This document shows, piece after piece, positions 24,221 through 35,113 of a stretch of 64,000 bases of DNA; within the stretch, counting starts at the first letter, position 1, and every line of letters begins with the position of its first letter. Source of the DNA: Salminus brasiliensis. Taxonomy: Eukaryota > Chordata > Actinopteri > Characiformes > Bryconidae. The translations under genes and the position numbers were made by a program. The notes under the pieces were generated by a model. It did not search any database, was not told the origin of the DNA, and was given only the letters and a program-made list of their open reading frames with translations. The DNA is taken from NCBI RefSeq assembly GCF_030463535.1, contig NC_132892.1, forward strand, positions 27,212,269 through 27,276,268. The letters are read 5' to 3'.

Positions 24221-27200
24221 ATGTGTAGGTGTGCTCCACCTCTATGCCTGTGGTTGGCTCTGGTACTGCTCTCTCCACTGCACGGTATGCCTTAAACAGC
24301 CAACTTTGCATTACATCTAAACACAACAAAAAATGAAAGTTTAGATCTTAAGTTGAGGTTTAGGTCTTACAAAAGTTAAATGAGTAGAAGTTTAGATTTG
24401 GCAAAAGTTGGATAAGTGAAATTTAACTGTAGAGAAGAGGTTTAGCAGTTTAAATCTTGTAGAAGTTGAATGAGTGAAAGTTTGTATCTTTTAGAAGTTG
24501 GATGGTTAGTAGTTTACATCTCCAGTAGAGTTGTAGATCTTGCAGAAGTTAAATGAGCAGAAGTTTAGATCTTGCAGAAGTTGGATGTTGGGCAGAAGCT
24601 ACAGATAATTAATCTATTTGTTTAACTACAATTACATTCATTCAGTCATTCGCAGCATGACATTTGTAAATAATTTTCCCCAAAGCAGAAGATGGCATAG
24701 TTAAGAGAGACATAAATTGAAGCATAGGTCCTAATAGGATCCTTAGGGCTCATGCGATTAAGGACGACTATGAATGAATGCTAACTGATGGTCAAAGAGC
24801 TACTATACTGTCCTATTTCTCTACCTATCACATGTGCATTGTAACCTGATTGGCTCATTTTTTTTGACTGACATGCCCTAGCAAAGGTCAGCGCCCCAGC
24901 CCAGCTGCACGCGGCACTGGGGCTCCCGTTTATGCTGGGCTGTAACGTGACGACAGAAGTCGGGGACAACATCAAACAGGTCCGCTGGCTGGACGTCCGG
25001 AATAAGACCATCCTTCACTACGAGCCTCAGAATCCCAGTGGCCTTACCAGTCACGATGGAGTTAAGCTGGTCAGCCAGCATGCACACACCAGCGTAATTG
25101 CCATCCAGAATGTCAAGCCAGGGGACGAGGGCTGCTACACATGCGTGTTTGACGTGTACCCATCAGGGCAGCAGCAAGGGAAGACTTGCCTCTTTGTGAT
25201 GGGTAAGGTGATGCTAATCTTCATTCTCTCTGTATGATAGAAACTGTATATGCCTTAAGTGCCTGCATGGGAGGAGGAGCTTATACAACATCAGCAGTCG
25301 TATGAATATGGGAACTGTTTACAATTTCTACAATATAAAACTCGTTAAAACTAGTTGTCCTTTTGACTCTTTGTTCACACTAAAATAGAAGACACATATC
25401 GCAACAACCGCTCAGCGTTTCAACACATTCCCAGTGATAAGCCCAGCTGTCAGCTACTGAAACTCCTTGATAGCTCCTGTGATGCTGGCAAAGATTAAAC
25501 CAAAACCTCGCATGAAGCATTGCTCTTTTGCACATGTGTGGCAGTTTAGGAGCAAATATCCATATGTTGGATATAGGTCACATTAAAAGGGTAGTGTGAG
25601 TAGGCTAGAATAACATCGGATATGGTGAGAAAATTGTATTTGGACCACTTTACCTGCTGCGTGAGCGTAACCTTCTGAATGAATTTCGGGTGAACGCTTT
25701 GATAAATTAACTATTTTTCCAGAAGGAAGAATTTCTTATAATTTGTTTTAAGTGAAGCTTTTTGGATGAGGTTTTCACAGGCTCTGCCTAATCATTGTGG
25801 TTACCAGAGAATGTTAAAGAAATATTTTAACCATTCATGCTAATGTTGCTAACAATTAATGCAAGCTAGTAGAAACCAATTAGCAAGATATTGAGCATTT
25901 GAGCAATGCTAATCTGAGAACTATCCCTTCAAAAACAGCAAAAATAACCAGAAATTTGCCAGAAACATCATAGCACAAAGATGATTTTCAAATGATCCAA
26001 ACTTTCAGTCTTTACATTATAAACACAACAACTAAAGAGCTAACGGAAGACCGGAGAAGGAAGAAGCAAGGAGGCTGCTTAAAGGCTAAAATATCCCCAA
26101 CCAATGTCACAACCTTACAATTTATACTTTAAATAACAACTTTAAACATTAAATAAATGCATGGAATGGTTTTCTTGGCGCTAGTAAATGTGTCAAAATT
26201 ATTGGGTAACTAATGATGCAGTACAGATGCAGCAGATTGAGGTTATATTGAAGACCTCTGGAGTATTCCTTTAAATAAGCTGGACACACTTAAGTTGATA
26301 GCATTGTAAACCTTCAGATAGACTGATGATTTCCCCACTTATATCTTGAGAAGTAGAACACACAGTCTGTGTAGAGAGCAAGAGTAGAGAGTGGCTTTAC
26401 TTGGTACAGTTGCTACTGATGGTTTGGCCAAGTTTCAGAGATCAGTGAAAAGCTTTGACAAGGGCTTTAATTGTCCTTGTGTTCTGGCCTGTGAGGGCCA
26501 GGGCAGGAAGAGGTTTGGTGTTCTTAATTGAGGCAGTGCATAAGAGTCTAACTTCCTTTCCTATAATCTTCCTGGACTTCCTGTTTAACTCACAACAAAG
26601 TGTCATGACGACTGAAGTCCACATCAGAAACAAAGTCAGAAAATACCAGCTGTAGTTTCAGATACGAAAGGCGGTATCCTTATATGTCAAGAGTTGTGCA
26701 GAATTTGTGAGCAATTGATGACAATAATTAATGTTATCTAGATTAGATTAGAATACATGCAAAGAAATAAAATGATCTAGCTCCAGACACTGCTTGGATT
26801 TGTTCAGTTCCATCACCAGCACATCTGATTTAAATGTCATGCAATTAAAGTACTATCGGCTGAACTCAGTATTGGATGGTAACTAGTAATGGATTTGAAT
26901 ATGCAATGCTGGGGTAACTTGACACAGGTTTCACCTTTATATGTGACTGAGAAACAAACCCATGTTGACGCATGGCTCTCTGGCAATAAGCAAAGCCAGT
27001 CATAGTTATCTTTTAATAATAATAAAAAATATAGAATAATAATAATCATTAAATTGTCAAAATGAGTTACTTATGCAAAATAATTGTGCTAATATCTCAA
27101 GCTGCTCAACATATTGTTTTAGCATTGATCTCACAGTGTATGGATGTGCAGTGCTGACATTGCAGGACATGCAAGGTCAAGTGAGACAAATATGTCTAAT

Positions 27201-30200
27201 GAAACATCATACTATAACTTGTGTTATACAAAAGGAAAGTGTGGAGTGTTCTCATCTCCCATGATAGATCTTCCAGATTATATTATATCTATTATATCTG
27301 CCCAATGTCATTTGTTGTACTCCAATCTTGGATTTACTGAGTGCATTATTAATATCATGACATACTGGATCACTGACGTCTGGAGAAATCCAGTGAAAAT
27401 TCCAGTATTTTTTAAAATCGCTATTTAATATTGCAAAACAACAACATATCTCAATTTCAGTTTTTTCTAATATTGTGCAGCCCTATTTTATCCCACATTT
27501 GTGTTAAATTGAAGAAAAGATGATTTTCTATAATTACATTTACATTTATGGCATTTAGCTGACACTCTTATCCAGAGCGACTTACTCGTCGCTTTACTCT
27601 ACTTACTCGTTTACCCGTATTACAGAGGTGGGCCAATGTAGTGTTAGGAGTCTTGCCCAAGGACTCTTATTGGTGTAGCGCAGAATAGTCACCCAGACCA
27701 GTAATCGAACCCCAGTCTCCCACATGGTGTGGTAGCTTACTGGCCAGTAGTGGTGTTATCTGTTGCGCCACACCAACCACACCAATCACACACTATAATG
27801 ATATGAATTTCAAATCTATGCAGCTTGTATGTGGGCCTTTTATTTTTTGGCAGAAGTTACCGAATAAATACATCAGTATGCCTCAAAACCTTCATAGACA
27901 GCATCTTATATTCTTAATTTTTTTTTTTAAATAAAACATGGTACACAGCATAAAAATATGCTACACGTATGTTCTTTAAGTGATGCCATAGAAGTACCAC
28001 TTTTGGTTCCATAAGTAAAATAATACGAGATATTTGAGTGTAAAGAGCCTTTTAAAGGCAGATTATGTAAATATTTTTTACAAATGGTTCTTTATGAACC
28101 AAACAAGTTTTCTCTAAGGCATGGTGGCTCACAGCTTTGAGCCACCACAAAATGACACTCATTTCTGGACAAGCTGAGAGAAACAGAACCGTCACAGAAA
28201 GTGGAAGAGGCATGTGGACTGAGGCGGAAGAGTAATATTACAGGATTTTACACAAATACTCGGGTTGCGTTGTGTTAAGCAGTCCTTGTGAGCATTTCCT
28301 GCCCCCTTTAACAAAGTTACATAGTACAGTTAGCAGCATGATGATCCCAGAGTGGGAACATTAGAGATGTGGTTCTCCCTATTATAGTCAGTGGAGCATG
28401 TATTTTTTGTTGCTATTTTTAGGTAAACATTCTACATAATGTAAAGTAGTGTAAGTATAAAGGAAAAGCACATTGGCACTGAATCATTGTAAAAAATTAA
28501 ATAGCACAACAATGTAACAATAGATGCCTAAGGGTTAAACCTGCACACCAGACATGGCCGGTTTAATTCAATGACCAATTGTTCCCTCTTTTCCTCTCAG
28601 CAAAGGTGGAATCTCTGGGCAACAAGACAGCAGTCAGAGGAAAACCAGCTACACTCTCTTGTGCATACGCCCTTGCGGAAAGAGTCCAGCAGGTCCTGTG
28701 GAAGAAAACAGCAGAGCAGGGCGACACGGTCACCGTTGCCTCCTACACCAAGCAGGGCAGCCTTACTGTGGATACGCCGTTCCAGGACCGGGTGAAGCTG
28801 AGCCACTCCCTGGGGCACAGCCAGCTGACCATAAACCCTGTTCATACCGAGGATGAGGCGTGCTACACCTGTGACTTCCACACATACCCGCTGGGCTCGA
28901 AGAGCGTGACAGCGTGCCTGGCTGTCTATGGTATGTCCTGAGGATAATGATAATGATGGTGTGTAAAATATTGTCAAATAACAGTATAGTGAATTACGGT
29001 ACTGTTGCCAATTTACCATGGAGCAACTGGGGCCCCTAGATTAGCATCCCGTCCCAGTGTAGTGGAAGTAAAAATTTCATGATGAATGGAAATGCTCCAA
29101 AATTTATTTCACATTGACCTCCACTGAGGGTTAAGAAGGTTTTCCTTCTATTGTAAAGTTGCTGTTTGGGTGTTTTTGAGATTTTGCATGGCAGCAGCTT
29201 AATAAACAGACAAACAGGGGAACTATATGGTGGGACAAGCAAAACAGAAACCGTCTCTGGAAGAGCTTACAGACAAGACACAGGACAAATGGGTGGAGCT
29301 GGGAGGAGCATAGAAACCATAACAAATGCACATGGCAGAGACTCACAGGAAGCCAAACAAAAACAAATAGCGATGTGGGACAGGACAAGGAACAAAAACA
29401 AAAGGAGTGATAGACAAAGACATAGCTAAGGCCGGGCAATCATTACACCCAGCAAACCCGGACAGTGCCGTGCCCCTCTACAGTTACTGTAACTATAGCA
29501 CTATCCACAATACTAAACTGCTGATTAATCCATAACCTATAATCTAATCCTTAGAAATAGACCATGAAAATCATATTAATCAAACCCATCATTACCTTAC
29601 TGTTCAGTTATGTCTAATGCATTTAAAATGTAACACTTTAATTTAGAATTCTCTTTAGTAAATTATTACTTTAGTAAAAAATTATTGAATCTATCTTTCT
29701 GTCTGTCTATCCGTGTGTATGTCTTTCCATCTGTCCGTCTGTCTATGTAGTCATGTAGTTGTTATATAACTAGTATATAACAAGTATAACTAGTAAAAAA
29801 TGAGTGTCTGTCTCTCTGTCTGTCTGTCTATCCATCTGTCTATCTATCTGTCTATCCATCTGTCTATATGTCTGGTGTGCCTATATATCTATATGTCTAT
29901 GTGTCTGTCTGTTTGTCTATCTATTTATCTTTCTGGCTGGCTGGCTGTATCTGTCTGTCTGTCTTACATACACATCAAGTTGGCTTTGTAAACAAAAATG
30001 TATAACTTCACATATTTGTCATAATCACATAATCAGTCCTAAAGTAAAGTAGTGCAGTTCAACACCCTTTACACCAACACACATGACTTTATTGGACTTC
30101 CCTCAAACCTGAACATTTCTACATTTTCCCTTTTACCCCAAAAGTAGTCAGTAATTATCTGTATTGCACCAGCAATAAGAGGGAGCATCATGTAAACTGC

Positions 30201-33200
30201 ATATGTTATACACTGCTATTGTTATTATTCTTGATTCCAGGCTGTGCTTTGGTCCACTTTGTGGATGAAAGGGGGTCATACAGTGTTAGAAACCACATAA
30301 TTAAGAAAATCTGAGTCTACTTAACAGCCTAACATGGTGTGAGGCCAGTGTGTGATAACTTAGGCATGCTGTTTGCACAGTGTTAATTAGTGGTTAATAG
30401 CTTCCCTTATTTCGTCGGCCTTGAAGCTCCAGTGCAAAAGTAAAGAAGCAAAGTTTGGACACCAAACTCATCCTGGCCTACGTTGTTAGAGAATCTGTCT
30501 TTAACACAGAGCCTGGCTACATAACATTGATGTAATCGTGCGTTTTTAGCATGAGTACTGTTTCTGTTATATCCGTGCTTGTTGTATTCCTGCGGTGTTG
30601 TATTGGTAAACCACCACCTTGGAATTTAGTGAAAATGTGACCACAGCACTTGTTTATTTACTCTACTACAGTGTAACTGAATTGTTTTTGGTCTGTTGGG
30701 TCATGGAAGGTTCCTGACATTTCTTGGCTGTGATACAAAGCGAGTGTTTTCAAGGAAGCGGTGAAAGAATGAATGTGCACACACCAATGATTACCCACTG
30801 TCATTGCTGCACCACTCAGGAAAAGGAAGACATTACATAAACAAACCATCATTTCAGGACAATAAAAAAGGGATAAAGCTTGAGGGTGAGCTACTGGTCA
30901 CATAGTTTTTACACTCTGAAACAGACTTGGCTCTGCCTCTATTTCTCTCTAAATAGATCCACAGGGGCACTTCCTTAAGAAATGCTAACATAGCAGGGTC
31001 ACAGTTAATAGGTCACAGGATGCAGTGGCCATTTCTCAGTTTCTACATTAGCAAGCTTGCAGTGCTCTTGGCCAGTTCTCAAAGGCACAAAGTGCATTCA
31101 GTGCATGCAAATTCTGAGAAGCTCCTAGAAACAGTGTAACAATAGTAAGTATGCCTGGAGGTCTGTTGAACAAAGTGTCTGTCTCTCTATCTGACCCTAT
31201 CTGTCTATCTGCCCGTGTGTCTATTTACCAATCTGCCTGTCTGTCTCTCTGTATGTCTATATCTCTATATATTTATTTACGTATCTGTCTATCTATCTAT
31301 CAGGTTGTCCAGCTATATATCCACAGTATCTGTCCAAATGTTTGTGGACATCTCTTCAAATGAATGCGTTCAGCTACTTTTAGGTCCACCCATTGCAGAC
31401 ACAGGTGTGCAAATGCACACATACACAGCTTGTCTAGTTGCTGTAGAGAAATACTGACAATAGATTTAGACTCTCTGGAGCAGGTAAACATGAACATGTT
31501 GGCACCATGGCTAATGCCAGGTGTGGGCTAGAGCGGTCCAAAGCCACCCAGCATTAAACTGTGGAGCAGTGGAGCTGTGTTCACTGGAACGGTGGTTGAT
31601 GCTCCATCCAATATGTTTGGGATGAGGTGGGATAGTGATCATCATCAACTTTGTGACCTCACTAGTGCTCTTGTTGCTGATTGCAATCAAATCCACCCAG
31701 CAAGTATTGCAGTTGTTCCAATACTTTTCCATAGGTTATATCTTTTTATCTATTTTCAGTACATACTGCACATACAGATTTATTGATAGACAGACAGATA
31801 AATCTATAGATAGTAGAATTGACTGATGGACAGATTGAGGGATTTTATTGATCACTATAGATAAATGTAGGTGTAGCAGTAGATGAAGAGCATGTAACTT
31901 TATATACACAGAATAAAAAGGCCTATTTCATTACATACACAGTTCTATACATCTATACATGCACAGAAATACTCAGACCTTCATGTTCAGTGGCATGTAG
32001 GAACATTAGCATATGTGCATTAACATAAACACCCGTTTACGGAACAGTAGATTCTGCCATTGGCCTGGAACGGCAGCTTTTATCCCAGGCTGCTATGTCT
32101 CACAGTGCTAGGCTGTCATTGTGAGGCCAGTTTAAGGGGGTTGCTTTGGACCACGGCCATTTACCGTTACTGAGCCAGTGTTTGTCCCAGAGACAGAGGA
32201 CCACTGTGTGTCTCTCTCTGTCTCACCACTGTTAATGTTCGCCGAACAGCCTGGCTATTGTTACTAGATGATCATCACTAACCCAAACAGTGGATGGAAG
32301 CACACCCTCACTTGCTGTCTGTTGTCTTTTCACGGCCTGTGTTTTTCCTTTCCGTGCGCTATACGTCACAGTGTCCTTTTTTCACTGAGGCCGTAACAGA
32401 CGTGACCTATGTCTAAAGTGTCTTTTATCGGTGCTAGCACACAAGCACATCCTCTGTTGTCTGGGCTAAGGGGGAGATGATGATGGTACCACTCTGACGA
32501 CAAAGTCCATCTCAATGTAACCAACAGAGGCCATACACTTATGATCTCAGTCCTGCAGAACCGTCCAGAGAACCTTCATTTATTTATTTCTTATCCTAGT
32601 GTTCCGCTTAGTTTAGCCATCTCCAGTTGTCAGTTGTATCAGTAAATTGGTACTGTTGTGACGTTTGACCCTCAAGGACACTTTCAAACCTTTAATCAGG
32701 ACATTTATGACATTTATGTTGTCTTCACAGTCCTGCCCAATCCTGAAGTGAGCTACAGCATTGAGCTGGGCGTGGTCCAGGCCAACTGCACAGCTGTGTC
32801 CCGTCCACCAGCCGAACTCATCTGGAATGTGGAAAATCATAACCGCACATTGGGTCCCTCAGAGACTTCCTTTTATCAGCACGGGGACGGCACCACTACG
32901 GTGGTCAGCACCATTCTGCTACAGGCCGGACTGCTGGACGAGGAGCAAGTGACCTGTACGGCCCTGCACCAGGGCCTGGGAACGAACATTTCTGTTCATC
33001 TGAACAAGAGTGAGTGTGCAGAAATAGCTTTTCAGTGTTAGACAGGAAGAAATGAAGAATAACTAGCTAATATAGCTTAGTGATTATGTTAGTAATTAAG
33101 TAATCCAATCATTATTTTATTGATTAACTGAGAAATACTGTTACTATACTGTTTTAGTATAGAATTAAAATAATTGAACAGTTTAATGATGTAAGGCCTT

Positions 33201-34020
33201 TCAAATGTTTCACAATACATGCCTGGAAAAGAAATGAGTACTGTGCAAATGTTTAAAAAAACTGTTAAATTCTGCTTATCTGGGCAGTTAGTGTTTATTT
33301 CCTCAGTAAAACATTAATATTAAAATAAATACTGATGAAAAGCGTCATGGTTTTCCATCACTGTTAATTAAAACATCCCCAAAGTGGGATGTCTAGTATT
33401 ATTTACAGCTATCATCCAACACCTGGTTTGGTAAATCAATGCTTAATGATGGTAAATCAGGTGAGCTGCTGCGGATGGAATCTAACATACAGGGCATGCA
33501 CATTCGCTCATAAAATCTCAGCTACTTTCTTAAAAGTTTAAAAGAACTTTGTGTTCATTTTTATTTATGTTTAGCTGCATCTGTTCTAACAGGATCTGGA
33601 GTTTCTACAGTAAAAACTCAAAAAATGCTTTAATAAGGAATAAGGTAGTCTAAAGTCTGGGTGTCTAAAACTTCTGCACAGTACTGTATATAAAAACATG
33701 TGGCATGACAAATTGGGATTGTTGTGTCTTAAATAGACATACAGAAAGTTTCTATTTTTGTTCACATGCTCATAACAGACTATCATAGGCCTTCTCTGAT
33801 GCAATGGTTGCACTGTTATGTTCTTTGAGCACTGTGCTCTTTATTTAGCCAGTCTTGTTTAGGTTTGCTAGGCTGTGCCTTGTTTTGTCTGCTGTGGCTT
33901 ACTTGCTGTATTTTTCCTCTGTGTATTGCAGCTAGAAATACCTACATCATCTTCCTCTCTGTGGGCTGTGTAGTGCTTTTACTGCTCATATGCCTGTGTG
34001 TCTGTCTGAAGAAGTGCTAG
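24221..34020 (+). CDS. cd200: CD200/OX-2-like membrane glycoprotein with two V-type Ig domains
   Basis: Cell-surface Ig-superfamily protein; mammalian CD200 engages CD200R to restrain myeloid cells. Coding exons, all joined in phase 1: 24221-24284 (signal peptide, MCRCAPPLCLWLALVLLSPL), 24882-25202 (V-type Ig), 28601-28930 (second V-type Ig), 32731-33009 (C2-type Ig) and 33932-34020 (transmembrane). The total is 1083 nt, 360 residues. Both V exons start AKV and show the CD200 pattern CYTC.F..YP.G with a further Cys near the domain end. The C2 domain has QANCTAV, ELIWNVENHNRT and QVTCTALHQG. The membrane segment ends in KKC, so the cytoplasmic tail is three residues and carries no signalling motif. 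With one V exon only, the protein would match human CD200 in layout and size. Orthology is supported by neighbouring btla. The symbol could belong to a cd200 paralogue. Confidence 0.88.
24882..25202 (+). CDS. cd200: First V-type Ig exon of the CD200-like gene (extra relative to mammalian CD200)
   Basis: This 321-nt phase 1-1 exon encodes one V-like domain: Cys in FMLGCNV, Trp in VRWLD, then KPGDEGCYTCVFDVYPSG and a third Cys in GKTCLFV. Its borders, phase and motifs mirror exon 28601-28930, which points to tandem exon duplication. Because both exons are symmetric, either could be skipped without a frameshift, giving V1-C2, V2-C2 or V1-V2-C2 forms. Confidence 0.85.
27537..27790 (-). mobile_element. 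tRNA-derived SINE (family 1), minus-strand copy
   Basis: The reverse complement runs from GGTTGGTGTGGCGCAACAGA (A-box region), through a GGTTCGATTAC-like B box, to the tail GTCGCTCTGGATAAGAGTGT and CTAAATGCC. It matches the copies at 34891, 45380 and 54294. It lies between the two V exons of the CD200-like gene. Confidence 0.75.
29692..29962. repeat. Imperfect GTCT/ATCT tetranucleotide microsatellite
   Basis: Long runs of GTCT, ATCT and CTGG tetramers with interruptions, in the intron between V exon 2 and the C2 exon of the CD200-like gene. Open frames across it are repeat artefacts. Confidence 0.85.
31180..31305. repeat. GTCT/ATCT tetranucleotide microsatellite
   Basis: A second tetranucleotide tract of the same kind as 29692-29962. 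It ends directly before a copy of repeat A. Confidence 0.8.
31325..31735 (+). mobile_element. Tc1-like non-autonomous element (repeat A), partial
   Basis: It opens with GTCCAAATGTTTGTGGACAT and holds GTGGAGCAGTGGAGCTGTGT and a GTGATCATCATC core, as at 18600-19085. The right terminus is degraded near 31715-31735. It is intronic in the CD200-like gene. Confidence 0.6.
33239..33690. mobile_element. Small inverted-terminal-repeat element in the CD200-like intron
   Basis: The left end reads GTACTGTGCAAATGTTT and the right end reads AAACTTCTGCACAGTACTGT, an inverted pair typical of Tc1/mariner-type non-autonomous elements. The internal TCTGGGCAGTTAGTGTTTAT segment recurs near 54125-54290 and near 55150-55180. 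No coding capacity is seen. Confidence 0.55.
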
Positions 34021-34236
34021 CAACACGCGGCCAGTACGGTGAGACGGTCAGTAGTCACTTCAGCATTTTCTGTTCTTATTAGATCTGTCAAAATCATGTT
34101 TGAAATGTCAATATTTATTGAATTCAATTTCAGAAATGCACATTCAAAAATATAAAATGTCCATTTGATCATTTAAAGCATCATCTGGAGCCTGTTTCAG
34201 AGCTGTTAGTCGCAGAGCATGCCATTGCTGATTATA

Positions 34237-34242
34237 AATAAA
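34237..34242 (+). terminator. Candidate polyadenylation signal of the CD200-like gene
   Basis: A canonical AATAAA lies 217 nt after the stop codon. A possible splice donor at 34039-34040 and an acceptor-like site before 41681 offer an alternative 3' UTR, but the simple terminal exon is the more economical reading. Confidence 0.45.
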
Positions 34243-34643
34243 AACGGACAATTTTAATTTCTTTAATTTCGTATTCAAGTGTATTTTGAAGTATCTTTAA
34301 ACACAATAACCCTCTTGAGCAGCTCGGCCATCTTGACAGCTATATGTTTACTTTTAGTGATCTAGTAATTTGTAATCTGCCCATTATTTCAATGATTAAT
34401 TGAGAAATAAAAAACAAGCAAAATCTGCTTTAATTTTATATTTAAGTGTATTTTTAAAATATATTTAAATATCCAACAACTTTCAGTCACCAGCTCACTC
34501 AACAGCTCAGTCACTCTGAATAAAGCAATTTGTTTACTTTTAATGTTGTAGTAATTAGTAATTTACCTATTATTTTAATGACTAATTGTGTAATTAAAGA
34601 AAAAACAAAGTATTTAAGTGTTAAGTATTATTTATTATATTTA

Positions 34644-34645
<2 letters not shown>

Positions 34646-34698
<53 letters not shown>

Positions 34699-34732
34699 GT
34701 TGATTATATATATATGTTGATTATATATATAT
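34646..34732. repeat. TA dinucleotide run with TGTTGAT interruptions
   Basis: Alternating TA with two TGTTGAT interruptions and a terminal ATCAACA that is their inverse, so the right part can fold back on itself. It lies just after the CD200-like gene. Confidence 0.8.
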
Positions 34733-34890
34733 CAACATCCAACAACTCCTTAACAGCTCATTTTCTCTCTGAATGAAACAATGTGTTTACTTTTAAAGCT
34801 CTGTAGGCCAGTAAGTTAATGATCATGCCATGTCTGTATACTGTGATCATAAGTTGTTAGTTTAGTTAGTTTAGGAATGCATACAACCGT

Positions 34891-35113
34891 GGTTGGTGTG
34901 GCGCAAACAGATAACACCACTACCTGCCACTGAGCTACCACACCATGGGGTTGGGGTTCGATTCCCGGTCTGGGTGACTATGCTGCGCTACACCAATAAG
35001 AGTCCTTGGGCAAGACTCCTAACACTACACTGACCCACCTCTGTAATACAAGCAACCTTGTAAGTCGCTCTGGATAAGAGTGTCTGCTAAATGCCGTAAT
35101 GTAAATGTAAATG
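34891..35113 (+). mobile_element. tRNA-derived SINE (family 1), full length with target-site duplication
   Basis: The A-box region GGTTGGTGTGGCGCAAACAG is followed by a B box GGTTCGATTCC at 34955-34965, so Pol III promoter parts are intact. The body ends in GTCGCTCTGGATAAGAGTGT and an ATGTAA-type tail. The flanking 7-mer TACAACC (34882-34888 and 35114-35120) is a likely target-site duplication. Confidence 0.8.

Noticed and set aside
28597-29019. 140-codon minus-strand open frame
   Set aside because: It is the antisense of the second V exon of the CD200-like gene and lacks any independent support.
29131-29439. Cys- and Phe-rich 102-codon minus-strand open frame
   Set aside because: Repetitive composition next to repeat D, and no splice or start context. 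Not a credible gene.
34955-34965. B box and A box suggesting a tRNA gene
   Set aside because: The rest of the sequence does not fold as a tRNA, and the unit is repeated with a LINE-type tail, so it is a SINE.
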